Source: Lumbricus rubellus (lineage: Eukaryota > Annelida > Clitellata > Crassiclitellata > Lumbricidae). Taken from it: a stretch of DNA of 64,000 nucleotides. Shown piece by piece: positions 31,722 to 50,083 of the stretch; the stretch's first letter is position 1, and each line of letters starts with the position of its first letter. Below the pieces are notes generated by a model. The model was not told where the DNA came from. It saw nothing but the letters and a program-made list of their open reading frames with translations, and did not search any database. The stretch spans positions 20,733,460-20,797,459 of the forward strand of contig OX243821.1 in assembly GCA_945859605.1 (NCBI GenBank). Direction: 5' to 3'. The position numbers and the translations under genes were made by a program.

Positions 31722-32950
31722 GTGAATGTTATGGCATATGCCCATCTAGCTGGATCACTCTCTCTAACATGCGCCTAATCTTGCATAGGCTAATATAATA
31801 TTGTCAACTAAAATATTATTAATAGTCCCTGAATTTGGCCCACTCAGTGTGCATGTAGGTTATCACTTTCTGTTTTTTTTCTTCAAATGAGAACAACAAA
31901 CAAATCGAATTGAAAAATTGAATTGATCTTTTATGATACCGTATACGTTTTTTAATTCGCCACGAAAGCAACAAATCAAGCCGAGAATTATTTATTACTC
32001 TAAGACCAGCGACCACAACATTCTCATGCTATACATTATTAACAGCGCAATGCATTCACAGAACATCGGTACATGGTCAGCCATGATGAAGCAGAACTCA
32101 CTAATCATCCGAAAAGCACAGAAAACTAGAAATCATAAACTCCAAACTACTTCTAAGGCGCCAATCAACAGTCAAGAGCTGGGCACCACCTTATTCACGA
32201 GCGCAGCGTCCAATCATAGTGCACAGTCAAAAGGTTCTGCTGTCATTCTATAGGCTAGTTGGGAATACTGCAGGATGTTGATGGTTAGTAACTTAGTAAT
32301 AGAACTTTGAAGTGGATTTGCTCTGGGATTTTCAGCCTATGAAGGGCATATCAAGGGGTTGTGGGTCAAACCCCCCTCTCAAATAAATAATTTCCAAGTC
32401 CATTGGAACCCCTCCAAAATGGAAGACCTGTCAAATTTGTTTCTGCAACTACGCCCCTGACGATGGGAATGACATAATAATATGATGATGATCATTTGAT
32501 CCAACAGTGCTCGAATAAAAAAAATGCAATGGAACTATACATACCCTGTCAGCCCCAAGAAATTAATAATAAGACGATTTATGTAGCACTTATGAAACAT
32601 AAAACACCACACTTGTCTCGGTTGCAGGCTATGTGAAATGGAAATACTAAGATGGCGGAATGGCCCCTAAGCATTAGACTATCATTGGGAGCCTAGTAAT
32701 TTTGTTCTAGCTAATCCAGTGCTCAGAGGTCACTCCACCATTCAACCTTAGGACTGTAGTCTGTTATATAGCAGGGTCTGGATCGGGAGCACTACTGAGT
32801 AGATTCTTAATGAATGAATGAGCATGATATACTACTTTACGAATAATGAATGTATGAGCATAATACACTGTAATGATAATAATAATGATGATGATAATAA
32901 TAAAATAATTGTAACAACACCAATAGTAATAATGACAATAAAATAATAAT
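31722..32950. other. No gene seen; degraded repeats
   Basis: Mostly AT-rich. A possible SINE tail with an AAT end lies at 32568-32600 (AATAATAAGACGATTTATGT). A right end CTGCAACTACGCCCCTG at 32440-32458 looks hAT-like, but its partner is unclear. Confidence 0.35.
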
Positions 32951-33583
32951 GGGCTGTCCATAAATGATTTCACGAATTTAGGACGATTTCTAGCTTCCCC
33001 TCCCCTCGTCAAAAAAGTCATACCCCTCAAATATGACATCACAAAACACTGCACCAAAAATATACATGCTCAGATTGCTGTGCAAATTTTCTGACAATAA
33101 TCAAACAAAGTACTTATAACTATGAAAATACTTGAAACATAATAGTAGAATGAAGAAAATGGAGAGAGTATTAATATTAATTATTACAATCACTATGCAT
33201 TCCACACAATGAAAAGCTCTGACAGAATCATTATAATTATTAAAAATGTTTAATAACAATAGATCTCGAAACAATTCAAATGAATCAATCTGGCGTACGT
33301 TGATCACTGCTCATCAAATAATTTTAATTTTCAATAATTCTGGACAAAATACAATGTGCTACAGTCTAAATCACGTCATTGATGTGGTTCAAAAGAAAAT
33401 TCAAATTTAAAAGATTAGAAAATTAAGTAGCACGTTATTTTGCACATTCAAGTTAAATTTTTCAATAAAGTTACACATTTTTATGTGACATTGTGATGTC
33501 ACATTTCTCAAACCCCCTCCCCTTGTCACAAATGTGTAACTGCCTCTCACCATGTGAGTGACAATCGTTTATGGATGGTCCCT
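32951..33583. mobile_element. MITE with GTCCATAAA terminal repeats, 633 bp
   Basis: Left end GGGCTGTCCATAAATGATTT and right end complement AGGGACCATCCATAAACGAT are inverted. AAT-rich flanks hide any target duplication. A single related end, GGGCCGTCCATAAATTACGT, lies at 34393. No coding capacity. Confidence 0.65.
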
Positions 33584-34385
33584 AATAATAATAATAATAA
33601 TAAATTGGCAGCAACACATAAAAACACAAAGAAGCCTCCTATAACAAACTGTTCGATACAAACACATTTATGTTATTCGTCTGGCTTTTGAAACCTTAGG
33701 GTGAATTAACAAAAGCGGCCTTATCTGATCAGTAATAATGATAACATTGATGATGATAATAATAATAACAATAATGATAATAATAATGTCCTGTAGTTAA
33801 AAAACTATGGATGGAAGTCCTTTCATCTATGATATGCTGAACATCACAAGTTTGCATAACCCTCTACATTTCAGACAAACTTTTGCAGAATTTATATCCA
33901 ACCAAATCTTCTGCAGTCAAATTGCAGATTATCACACAGCAGAATTCAATACATCCCTGAATTCCCAACGAGAAAAAAAACATCAAAATACCGAACCCGA
34001 TTCGATTTGATTCAAATCTTTCGAAGCACAAACTTAAATACACGGTAGAAAATGGGAAACCAAACCTTGCAAACCAAACACACGCTAAATCATACCTAAA
34101 GCTACATAGTAAAAATATTAGAATCGGCGCACATTACGTTTGAACACAACAAAATAAACAACCAGGTCTAAAATTCAATGCAGAATTTCAGACCATACTA
34201 CCACAGCATTGCACGATTTGCATCAGGCAAAATATATGTATACGTATCCTCGAAAAAACTTACGAATCGTCTATTTTTCAGAATCTCGCGAGCGTGTCTC
34301 ATTTTTTCAAATCACATAAGCGACCCTTTGAAATCACAAATCTCTCTCTCATTGATACAAAAAACTACATGTAAGTTTTCCCTAA
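33584..34385. other. No gene seen
   Basis: AAT microsatellite at 33584-33602 and GAT/AAT-rich at 33735-33788; otherwise AT-rich unique-looking DNA. Confidence 0.4.
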
Positions 34386-34392
34386 TCATCAT

Positions 34393-34500
34393 TGGGCCGT
34401 CCATAAATTACGTACGCAGTTAGGACAGGGGGGGGGGTAATTGCATACAGGGGATTTTGCGTATGGGTGCATAGGGATCTCGAAAAATGTATAAGTACAC
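34393..34500. repeat. Single MITE end (GTCCATAAA type)
   Basis: GGGCCGTCCATAAATTACGT followed by a G10 run. No matching opposite end was found, so it is probably a truncated relative of 32951-33583. Confidence 0.45.
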
Positions 34501-34791
34501 AAGTTAAATGTCTGATTACGACGTCCGAATTAGTCAATTTATAAAATTTATCGCTCTGCATTATTCTATAGCCTTATCGTATCAACTTTAACCTACCGTA
34601 CAAAGTAAGTCGCCATAATTATTTAGTTTAATTGTCATTAATTTACTTATCTCGTATGATTATTGACCAATTCAATTCAGACTCAACTCACTCTCTATCC
34701 TGTAAAATAATAATAATAATTGTACAAAACTGTTTTTTCGTTCGGCCTATTATACTTCTGTTTGTGCAGTTCAAAACTTCGAAGGACTTGA

Positions 34792-35195
34792 CTTATTTAT
34801 AGATAAATGAGTATATTCTTTATTATATTGTTTTATATAGTTGTTATTTATAGATAAATGAGTATATTCTTTATTATATTGTTTTATATAGTTGTTATTT
34901 ATAGATAAATGAGTATATTCTTTATTATATTGTTTTATATAGTTGTTATTTATAGATAAATGAGTATATTCTTTATTATATTGTTTTATATAGTTGTTAT
35001 TTATAGATAAATGAGTATATTCTTTATTATATTGTTTTATATAGTTGTTATTTATAGATAAATGAGTACATTCTTTATTATATTGTTTTATATAGTTGTT
35101 ATTTATAGATAAATGAGTATATTCTTTATTATATTGTTTTATATAGTTGTTATTTATAGATAAATGAGTATATTCTTTATTATTTTGTCTTCTTT
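34792..35195. repeat. 51-bp tandem array, about 8 copies
   Basis: The word ATAAATGAGTATATTC recurs every 51 bp from 34802, about eight times. Copies are near-identical: one has GTACATTC, and the last diverges in its second half. AT-rich and non-coding. Confidence 0.95.
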
Positions 35196-35329
35196 AAAGT
35201 TGTCCGATTGCATTTGATTACATTTATAATTGTATTCTGTTCAAATTGTTCTGTGCACCTAAACAGTAAAATATACAAGTTAATAAATTTTAGTTAGTAA
35301 TTAACGTTCAACAAAAGATCGATGGTAGC

Positions 35330-36190
35330 ACAATAAAATAAATGTCTTACACATGACTCCAGCAAATTGACTTCAAAAATCAGAAATCAGAGAAGCTTAG
35401 ATGCATGAATCGGACGAGGTCCACAAAATGTTCGAGATGCCACAGGGGAATGAGAGAAAGGAAATTTAATTACTTGAGTACGAAATTTGTAAACATTGGC
35501 AGCAGCGTAAAATAACAGTCTTATACATGACCTTAGCGAATAAATTTCTAAGAGATTAGAGAAACTTAGTTGTACATAGGTATGGAATGGGGTCCACAAA
35601 ATGTTCAAGATGCAACGGGGGGAGTGAAAGGAAATTTAATTACTTGTGTACGAAATTTGTAAATATTGGCAGCAGAGTAAAATAACAGTCTTATACATGA
35701 CCTTAGCGAATAAATTTCTAAGGGATTAGAGAAACTTAGTTGTACGTATGCATGGGATGGGGTCCATAAATCGTTCGAGATGCAAGAGGGGAGTGGGAGC
35801 ATGATAATTTAATTTTTCTGCGTACAAAATACACAAATAAAAGCAGCTCAGTAAAATAAAGTCTTATACATGATCTTAGCAAATTGACATCTAAAAGGAA
35901 ATCAGAGATTAGTTGTATGCATGCATGGGATGATGGGACTGCTCAAAATTGCAACAGGGAAGTGGGAGTATGAAAAATTCAAATTTCTTGCGTACAAAAT
36001 ATACAAATAACGGCATCAGAGTAAAATAACAGTCTTATACATGACCTTAAGTAGCAAATCAACTTCCAAAGGGGTTAGAGAAGCTTAGTTGTATGTACAT
36101 GTACGCACGGGGAGGGTCCACAAAACATACGAGGTGCAACAGAGGGACAGTGGGACCATAAAAATATAATTTTCTGCGTACGTAATATAT
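35330..36190. repeat. About 168-bp tandem array, 5 diverged copies
   Basis: Units begin near 35330, 35490, 35660, 35830 and 36002. Shared words include GTCTTATACATGA, AGAGAAACTTAGTTGTA, GGGGTCCA and AAATTTAATT. The array lies just downstream of the arfaptin-like stop codon (gene on the minus strand), so it may lie in its 3' untranslated region. Confidence 0.85.
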
Positions 36191-36250
36191 GGATGGGCCC
36201 CGTATCGTTCCGCACAAGTCATGCAGTGCTCCGAACTTCATGAGCGCTTC

Positions 36251-43694
<7,444 letters not shown>

Positions 43695-43756
43695 TTCAAA
43701 CAACCTGGGGAAAAATATTCAATTCAATTATTTTTTTGCACCCAAAGTACTATTGT

Positions 43757-44168
43757 GTGGGGTGCGGTGGTGTAGTGGGTATGTTCATTGCCTTGCAGCC
43801 AGAGGCAGGGCTTTTTTTAAATGTGAAGTTGTACACAAAATGTGCACTTCTAAATGGATTTGTGCAGTTGTATAAGCACTTCCGTACAGTTAAAACAAGC
43901 AAAAAAGGTCATTGGAAGTAATTTAACATGGAGGATGAGAAAGGAAACAAGGGGTTGGGCAGTTCTAAAAATTCATTAAAAACAGTCCTGGCCAAAGGGT
44001 TGCAGGCCCGAATCCACCTCAAGCTGCTTCGTAGGGACCTTGGGTAAGTCCTTTACTCACAATTGCGCAGCGATTCGAGTGTAAAACTACGATTCAGTGT
44101 CCACACTGCTGTCGGGAGTGCTTCTGAGTAGAACATTGAAGTGGTGCTATAAAAAGTGCACGTACATA
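43757..44168 (+). mobile_element. SINE copy split by a family 1 MITE
   Basis: Head GGTGCGGTGGTGTAGTGGGT (A box intact) and CCTTGCAGCCAGAGG. After the MITE at 43806-43990 it resumes AAAGGGTTGCAGGCCCGAAT and runs through the body to GTGGTGCTATAAAAAGTGCA. The B box is mutated (GGCCCGAATCC). Confidence 0.85.
43806..43990 (+). mobile_element. hAT-like MITE family 1, copy 3, nested in a SINE
   Basis: 185 bp from CAGGGCTTTTTTTAA to AAAAACAGTCCTG. Target duplication GCCAGAGG/GCCAAAGG (7 of 8). The SINE reads through once the MITE and one duplication are removed. Confidence 0.9.
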
Positions 44169-45649
44169 CATAGATAAAATACAACTGAAAGCAAATATAG
44201 AAAATAAGAATACATCGGCTACAAAGGAAGGCTGAGAAAAATGGACAGCGAGGATCACCGAGGTAGAAATTCCCCCCAAGAAGAACACCGATTCTATTAA
44301 ATTTAATCAAAGGGTGACAGATTGCAATGATGTTTAATTGTCTAGAACGTGTGATGAAATAAGTTTAACAAGATGCGTATTTAAAACCTTAACCACGTGC
44401 GGTCATGTGCACTTGTTTGCTGTGTTAATTAATGAAAGTAGAAAAACAAGAAGCGTAGTCTCATATTAACCTACAGATTACTGTAGTAACGGATTTCTAT
44501 TGGAATACTGCTCCATACTAGGGTGCCATAAGATTTAACAGTGAACTTCTAGAGTGGGCTATGATTGGACGATATGCTGATGTTTGCCTACTTGGGCACA
44601 CTTGTAGTATTTGGTCGTACATTTTCGGCTAACATACAGCATCTTTTGCCAGCGTATGTGGAGCTGCCTTAAAACAGACCTTACAATTTCAGAGAGGACC
44701 ACTTTCTTCGGGGTTACACCCTAAAACAATCCCCACAATTTAAGAGCCGACCACTGCTTATCAAGAATCTAGTACGGCGTTCAAAACTGCAACAACAAAT
44801 ACTCAAGAGGGAACATGCTAATAAGCGTTAGAGTCTAGTAGCCTTAAACGCCCAAAAAACAGACGTATTTTAATAACGAAATCGGAAATTATATTAGTCA
44901 CTCCGAAGCATGTCCCGACAAATAAAATAATGCCGACAACAACGACGCGGCGGGCGCAAGTTTTCAAGAAATAAAAGCTAACGCATTGCAATTTAAGCAC
45001 ATAATCATGCGAATAAAATGCAGGAATCACACCAAGATCAAACGGAAAGTAATGGTCTCGGTTTAAATTACCTATTAAGATAATTTGCTGGCGTAATTTA
45101 ATTATTCTCAGCTACGACGATTTGCGGCATTGCTTCCGCAAACACACTGCCACAGCCGAGGTGTATGGATTTTTCTAGCGCTACGATAAGCGGGAATATG
45201 TAGCGCAATTATATTTTAATGCACATAATTTAATAAAAAAAAATGAAACGTACGGACTCGTTCGTGCTCATCTTTTCATGGATTTAAATTGAATTTACCA
45301 CCGTCACCCGATTGAATGGGTTCCCGTTGTCGGATCATGCTAGCTCAGAGGTTAAAAATGCTGATGCCTAGGGCCTATATTGTAGGGGTCCTAGCGGCTC
45401 GTGCTTCAAAATTAAACAATTAGGCCTACATGATTTAATGATTTTACTTGCAGAAATGCGTAAATTACGAATTCAGTTGTGTGACCTGACGCCAGCCTTG
45501 GGATGATAACCGATTGGCGACTTCTTTGTCATTCGCTATAGGCCTAATAACAATGCAACAATGGTTATCAAATCTATTGTCGACTTGAACAATACCGAGG
45601 TTTTTCGCATTGCGTAGCATAATACTGCCTACATTTTATCAAATGAACA
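44169..45649. other. No coding gene seen; region upstream of arfaptin
   Basis: The 5' non-coding exon and promoter of the minus-strand arfaptin gene should lie somewhere here or further right, but I could not place them. A TAGCTCAGAGGTTAAAAATG stretch at 45342 looks faintly tRNA-like, but has no B box. Confidence 0.4.
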
Positions 45650-45791
45650 CAGGGCGAGAATTACCAGAGGGGTTGGGGGTTTCAACCCCCCAGTCTTTCT
45701 TACAGCCCCATGGTATAGTCTGTTTTTCACATCCCGATTCCAAGTGGATAATGGTCCAACCCCCAGTTATTTTTTCACAAGTCTTTCACTG
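45650..45791 (+). mobile_element. hAT-like MITE family 3, copy 2
   Basis: CAGGGCGAGAATTACC to CTTTCACTG, with the AACCCCCCAGTCTTTCTTAC core shared with 21629-21743. No clear target duplication. Confidence 0.7.
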
Positions 45792-45831
45792 CATTAGACG
45801 ATTACGATTGTCAGACTATAACCAGCCCTTC

Positions 45832-46095
45832 TTCTCTCTCCTCTCCCTTCCCTCTTTTTCCCTCCCTCCCCTCTCATCCCCTCGCCTCCCCTTCCCCACC
45901 GTACCTGTGCTGTCCTGTATATGTTATATCCTGTCCTGTCCTATCCTTCCCTTTCCTGTCCTCTGCTGTTCTCTCGACTCCACACCTCCCCTCCCCTCCC
46001 CTCCCATCCCCTGATCGTACCTCCCCTCTCCTTCTCTCCACTTCCCTCTCCTCTCCTCTCCCAATATCTTCTCCTCTCCCCATATCCTGTCCTGT
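45832..46095. repeat. Pyrimidine-rich tract
   Basis: CTCTCC/CCTGTCC/CCCCTCC words on the plus strand, strongly strand-biased. Confidence 0.85.
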
Positions 46096-46600
46096 ATGTA
46101 ATTTAAAAAACCTCCGATAGACTACTCTAATTTTAATTTATGGTTGACTAAAGCCTTCCGGCAAAGGTGTCTGAGGTATAATCACACCGGCTTTTGTCAG
46201 TTTAAGTAGGTCTCTTCAGGACTTGTCACGACTAAACCCACGGACATGCATATCCTCCAACGCGTCTTGTGCTTATAGCCTAATATTATCTCTCTTGAAG
46301 AGATCTTTACAGTTAAACTATGCGTGTGCACATTCGGCCATAGGCTTTAATTTATCATTTCGTGTACAAATCAGTAGGCCTACAGAGTTCCCTTTATGTA
46401 CGGTACAGTTAAAATATGCGTGTTCACATTTGCCCATAGGCTTTAATTATTAACATTTCGTGTACAAATCAGTACAAAGTTCTCGTACAAGCAACCATAA
46501 GATGGTTCGACGTTTGGAGCTTACAATTACGATCATTTCTAAAGCGCTCATCTAAAGCAAAGGGTCAGATGACCAGCTTAATTATTCACGAGCGCAATTG

Positions 46601-46749
46601 TCACATTATAAGAATTGTATAAAAAAAATAATTGGAGTCGGAATGTGTGATCCACGTGGAATTGGGTTGTGCAACGGAGACTTAATTTACGGGTCCTAAA
46701 AAGACATGTGGTTAATTGAAACTCCAGCAACATCGAGATTCTCGCCCTG
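46601..46749 (-). mobile_element. hAT-like MITE family 3, copy 3 (diverged)
   Basis: ATAAGAATTGTATAAAAAAA, GATCCACGTGGAATTGGG and the end GATTCTCGCCCTG align with the next copy at 46858. Termini are decayed. Confidence 0.55.
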
Positions 46750-46857
46750 CCTTTCCAAAATAGTAGCCGTGTACAAGGGAGGTCCAGGCTAGGATAATCG
46801 GCATCCAGTCTGGTTTCACACGGGGCATGCACCGAACCATTTAACCCTGTACCAACC

Positions 46858-47003
46858 CAGTGCAAGCATTGTGGAAAAATAACTGGGGTTGGACCATTAT
46901 CCACTGGGAATTGGGGTATGAAAACAGATTTTACTATGGGCTCTGAGAAAGATGGGAGGGGTTGAAACCCCCAACCCCCAAACCTCAGGCAATTCTCACC
47001 CTG
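46858..47003 (-). mobile_element. hAT-like MITE family 3, copy 4
   Basis: 146 bp, CAGTGCAAGCATTGTGG to AATTCTCACCCTG. Perfect 8-bp target duplication TACCAACC (46850-46857, 47004-47011). Confidence 0.9.
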
Positions 47004-47011
47004 TACCAACC

Positions 47012-47367
47012 GAGGGTATCGGTTTCACGGTTTCCTGTACCATTTGCTGCATTCGGTCAGTAAAAGGTCAAAATATGCCCGCGTTTTTCAAGAGACCATT
47101 CTTGGTATACATAAATACACATAATAAGCTTATAGTCTACTTGACGCAACTATGCAATGACCTCAGACATAGTGGACCAATCAAGCACTCGAACTCACCA
47201 CATGCAGGTCGATAAGAGACTTACATAGACATTAGGAATTTGTGCAATCAATAGAGTCTATCTCAGTGCATCTGTTTATGACAAAGACACCGTGGACGTC
47301 TAGAAAGTAGTATGCCTACATGCCTCGATAGACAGCTTTAACAAAGCTTTTCGCCAGGCCACGAGTC
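47012..47367. other. No gene seen
   Basis: Unique-looking sequence; nothing assigned. Confidence 0.35.
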
Positions 47368-47834
47368 CAGTGGTGTAGACAAGGGGGTTTATGGGGTTAA
47401 ACTCCCATTCGTCGTCGTCGTCGTCGTGCCCATCCTCATTGCTGCGGATCGGGGATCAGAGTCGACGACGCCATCCTCCTCCATGGCTCTCTGTTCCTCG
47501 CGGTCCTCACACAGTCCACCATCGCCATCTCCGTCCACTCCTCCACGTCATCCATCCATCTTCTTCCCCATTGGCTTAGGAAAAAGTTTTGAAAAAGGTT
47601 ATTTATCCACTTTAAATAAGAAGAAAAAAACAAAAAATTGTGTGTAGTAACAGTTGTTTTTCTTAGTCTATTTCCTTTGTTACTTGTTTCTCTTACTATA
47701 TTCCCTTTGTTACTTTATTCCCTTTTTATTTACTGTAATGCTGTTGAGTTGGTGTCAGGAAGGGCATTCCGCCAGGCCATAAACCCCCAGGCCATAAACC
47801 CTACCCCAATCATAAAATCCTGGCTACGCCACTG
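47368..47834. mobile_element. hAT-like element, 467 bp
   Basis: Left end CAGTGGTGTAGACAAGG and right end complement CAGTGGCGTAGCCAGGA. Perfect 8-bp target duplication CACGAGTC (47360-47367, 47835-47842). No transposase frame; CGT-rich and TC-rich stretches inside. Confidence 0.88.
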
Positions 47835-47998
47835 CACGAGTCTCCGTGGAGTATCCAACCACAACCGTTGATCTATAGAAGTCCATGTTTGGCGTGCACT
47901 CGCCAGTCGTGAAGAATTCATCGTGAGGTAACTGCGTCTAAGGATATCTGTGATATGACTGTCTTCAAGACCCGAGCGATAACCCGGAGTCGCCCATC

Positions 47999-48532
47999 AA
48001 GGCCGTAGCTAGGGGCAGGGGCGGATCCAGGGGGCAATCTGGCCATGGCCCCATTCAGAAATGTGTACAGGACGTGCCCCACCCCCACCCATCAGGTTTC
48101 AACAAGTTTCCAATCAATGCAGGGAAAATAGGAATTTTTTCAAGGGACTGCGACCAATTGACTAAAAAAAGGTCATCAGATTTTTCGGGCAAAGAAACAA
48201 ATTCCGACCCGGGGCTCGACATTTTGGCCCCTTCGAAAACTTTTGTATCCGCCTCTGGGTAGGGGGTGTTTAGGGTGTTTGAACCCCTCCACAAAATAAT
48301 GAAATAGGCCTAATGCTACCATGAAATAATGCATTTTCCAACACAATCATGCATGATGTAAAGACTAAAATGATTTCATTTTGAGGTCTTTATAATTAGC
48401 CTATCGATTCTATGTGACATTTTACAATAGATTAAATCATCCTCCAAACCCTTTAGTCAGCTGATTCGGTTGCTTGTCGGTTTGCTCAAGGTCGTGTAAA
48501 CACCCCCGAAATTGAATCCTGGCTACGGCCTT
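47999..48532. mobile_element. TIR element with a younger element nested inside
   Basis: AAGGCCGTAGCTAGGGG on the left and complement AAGGCCGTAGCCAGG on the right. No convincing target duplication. The insertion at 48016-48257 lies just inside its left end. Confidence 0.65.
48016..48257. mobile_element. hAT-like MITE, 242 bp, nested
   Basis: CAGGGGCGGATCCAGG on the left and complement CAGAGGCGGATACAAAA on the right. Target duplication GCTAGGGG/GGTAGGGG (7 of 8). Confidence 0.8.
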
Positions 48533-49099
48533 AATTGCCGCCCCCATGATTGCCAACGGCGATCAAACTGGACTCACTGATTCACTACAGACCTAGGCTA
48601 CGTGGATACGACAGGCACTGTGTACAATACATACAACTCACACTTGAGAGAGACCGTCATTTTGGGCGTGTCTCTTTCAGGTGGGACGATCAGGCTCATG
48701 GCATGCCAATTAATTATGCACATTGTTATAATAGCCGGGCAGCCGTAATCGCATCGATATCAACCCAATAGGCCTATGGCGTGTTCCTGTCATATATCCT
48801 CAGAGAGGAAGCCTAAGCCTAACCGTTACCGGTATGGAATTTAGACCCATTATATTTTACTACACTTGGGTCGTTATGAAGGTGTCAAGTCCGCTTTATA
48901 GGCTTATAAGGACATGACCATTTTTACGAAGTTAAACTTGTATGATTCGAGCAGTGGATATTTTAGAAGGGATCAACAAATTCTACGAAGTTTTATAGTT
49001 AATAAAATGCCAGAAGTGGACATTTTATGTGCGACTGTGAGCTATACTCTACAGGGTGCTGGGAACGTGGATTATTCATAGGAAAATGTGCGTGCACGT
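48533..49099. other. No gene seen
   Basis: Unique-looking DNA with several GGCCTA words. No element ends or exons supported. Confidence 0.35.
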
Positions 49100-49255
49100 A
49101 TGACTACCACGACTTCCTTTGTGAGCGTGACAGTGGTTAGCAAATCTCCTGCTGGTTCACTCAGGGATTCTTTCCCCGATAACCAGGTCGCTTTGAGCAA
49201 TGGAATGTCGTTGGAACGCCATGCTTCAGCCGTGGAACGCGAGTACGCGACTCAG
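49100..49255 (+). CDS. Possible short coding exon, weak
   Basis: An ATG opens a Ser/Thr-rich 52-codon frame (MTTTTSFVSVTVV start) that ends in phase at CAG/gtatgt, a strong donor match. It could be a first exon of the membrane-protein gene at 50084 or of another transcript. No downstream acceptor was tied to it, and 50084 has its own ATG with a signal peptide. I give it as a candidate only. Confidence 0.25.
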
Positions 49256-50083
49256 GTATGTAATCGACCACAGAGGATCCACGTGCGAGCTATTTCTGTC
49301 GTCCGTTTCTATTGTGTGTCACATTTCTGTGCGATCGAATAAAACCGCCGGCTTTTAGAGCAGGTTCGACAGTAAGCAAGGAAACGTAAAGCTGCCCAGA
49401 CTGTTTATTTACCAAGGGACTTACCTCCCGACATTGCGACTAGCAATGTCACAACGTAATATAAAGTGAAAAGAAAAGACATTGTGGAAGTTTTATTAAA
49501 ATGCGAGACAGCTGCGTTGGTATGCGTCTAGGGTTTTTCCGGCGCCGTGTCGTCAAGTGTATTGGCCTACACGTGTGTGTGTGTGTACATGTATACGTGA
49601 CGATGGTATCGAACGGACTTTAAAAGCGTGTGGGAGTCGTCAACAACCAGCGCAATCAAAACAGACGCCTTTGTGTCTCGCTGCTGATAAGACGACCGAG
49701 TCTGGTTCTACGGCACACTTGAGATCTTAAAGTGAACTGAACATTCCGACGCGTTTCTGTGTACTACGCAACTGAAGCGTGAAAGATCTGAGTCGCCGAT
49801 TTGTGTTTCGGGTACCTTTTCCAAGATGTATTACTGTCATTCCTAGCATGATGCTATATCTACACTGAACACCCGATCTGGACAGTAAACAGATCCTATG
49901 ATTCGAGTGAGTACGGGTGCAATGCGATGCTGAAAAGTTACCGAGCAGAAATATGCGGACACTGGCAGAGCGATTGATTCAATTCCGATAGAATAGAGGG
50001 TCTGTTCCTGTATTGGACTATTGATCTCAATAAGTAGCCTATGTGTTCTAGTAGCCTGCGAATAGGAAACTCTACAACGAGTC
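49256..50083. other. Upstream region of the membrane-protein gene
   Basis: No exon, TATA box or known repeat was identified with confidence. A short TG tract lies at 49573-49585. Confidence 0.4.

Noticed and set aside
45342..45420. tRNA-like TAGCTCAGAGG stretch
   Set aside because: No B box and no cloverleaf could be drawn; probably decayed repeat.
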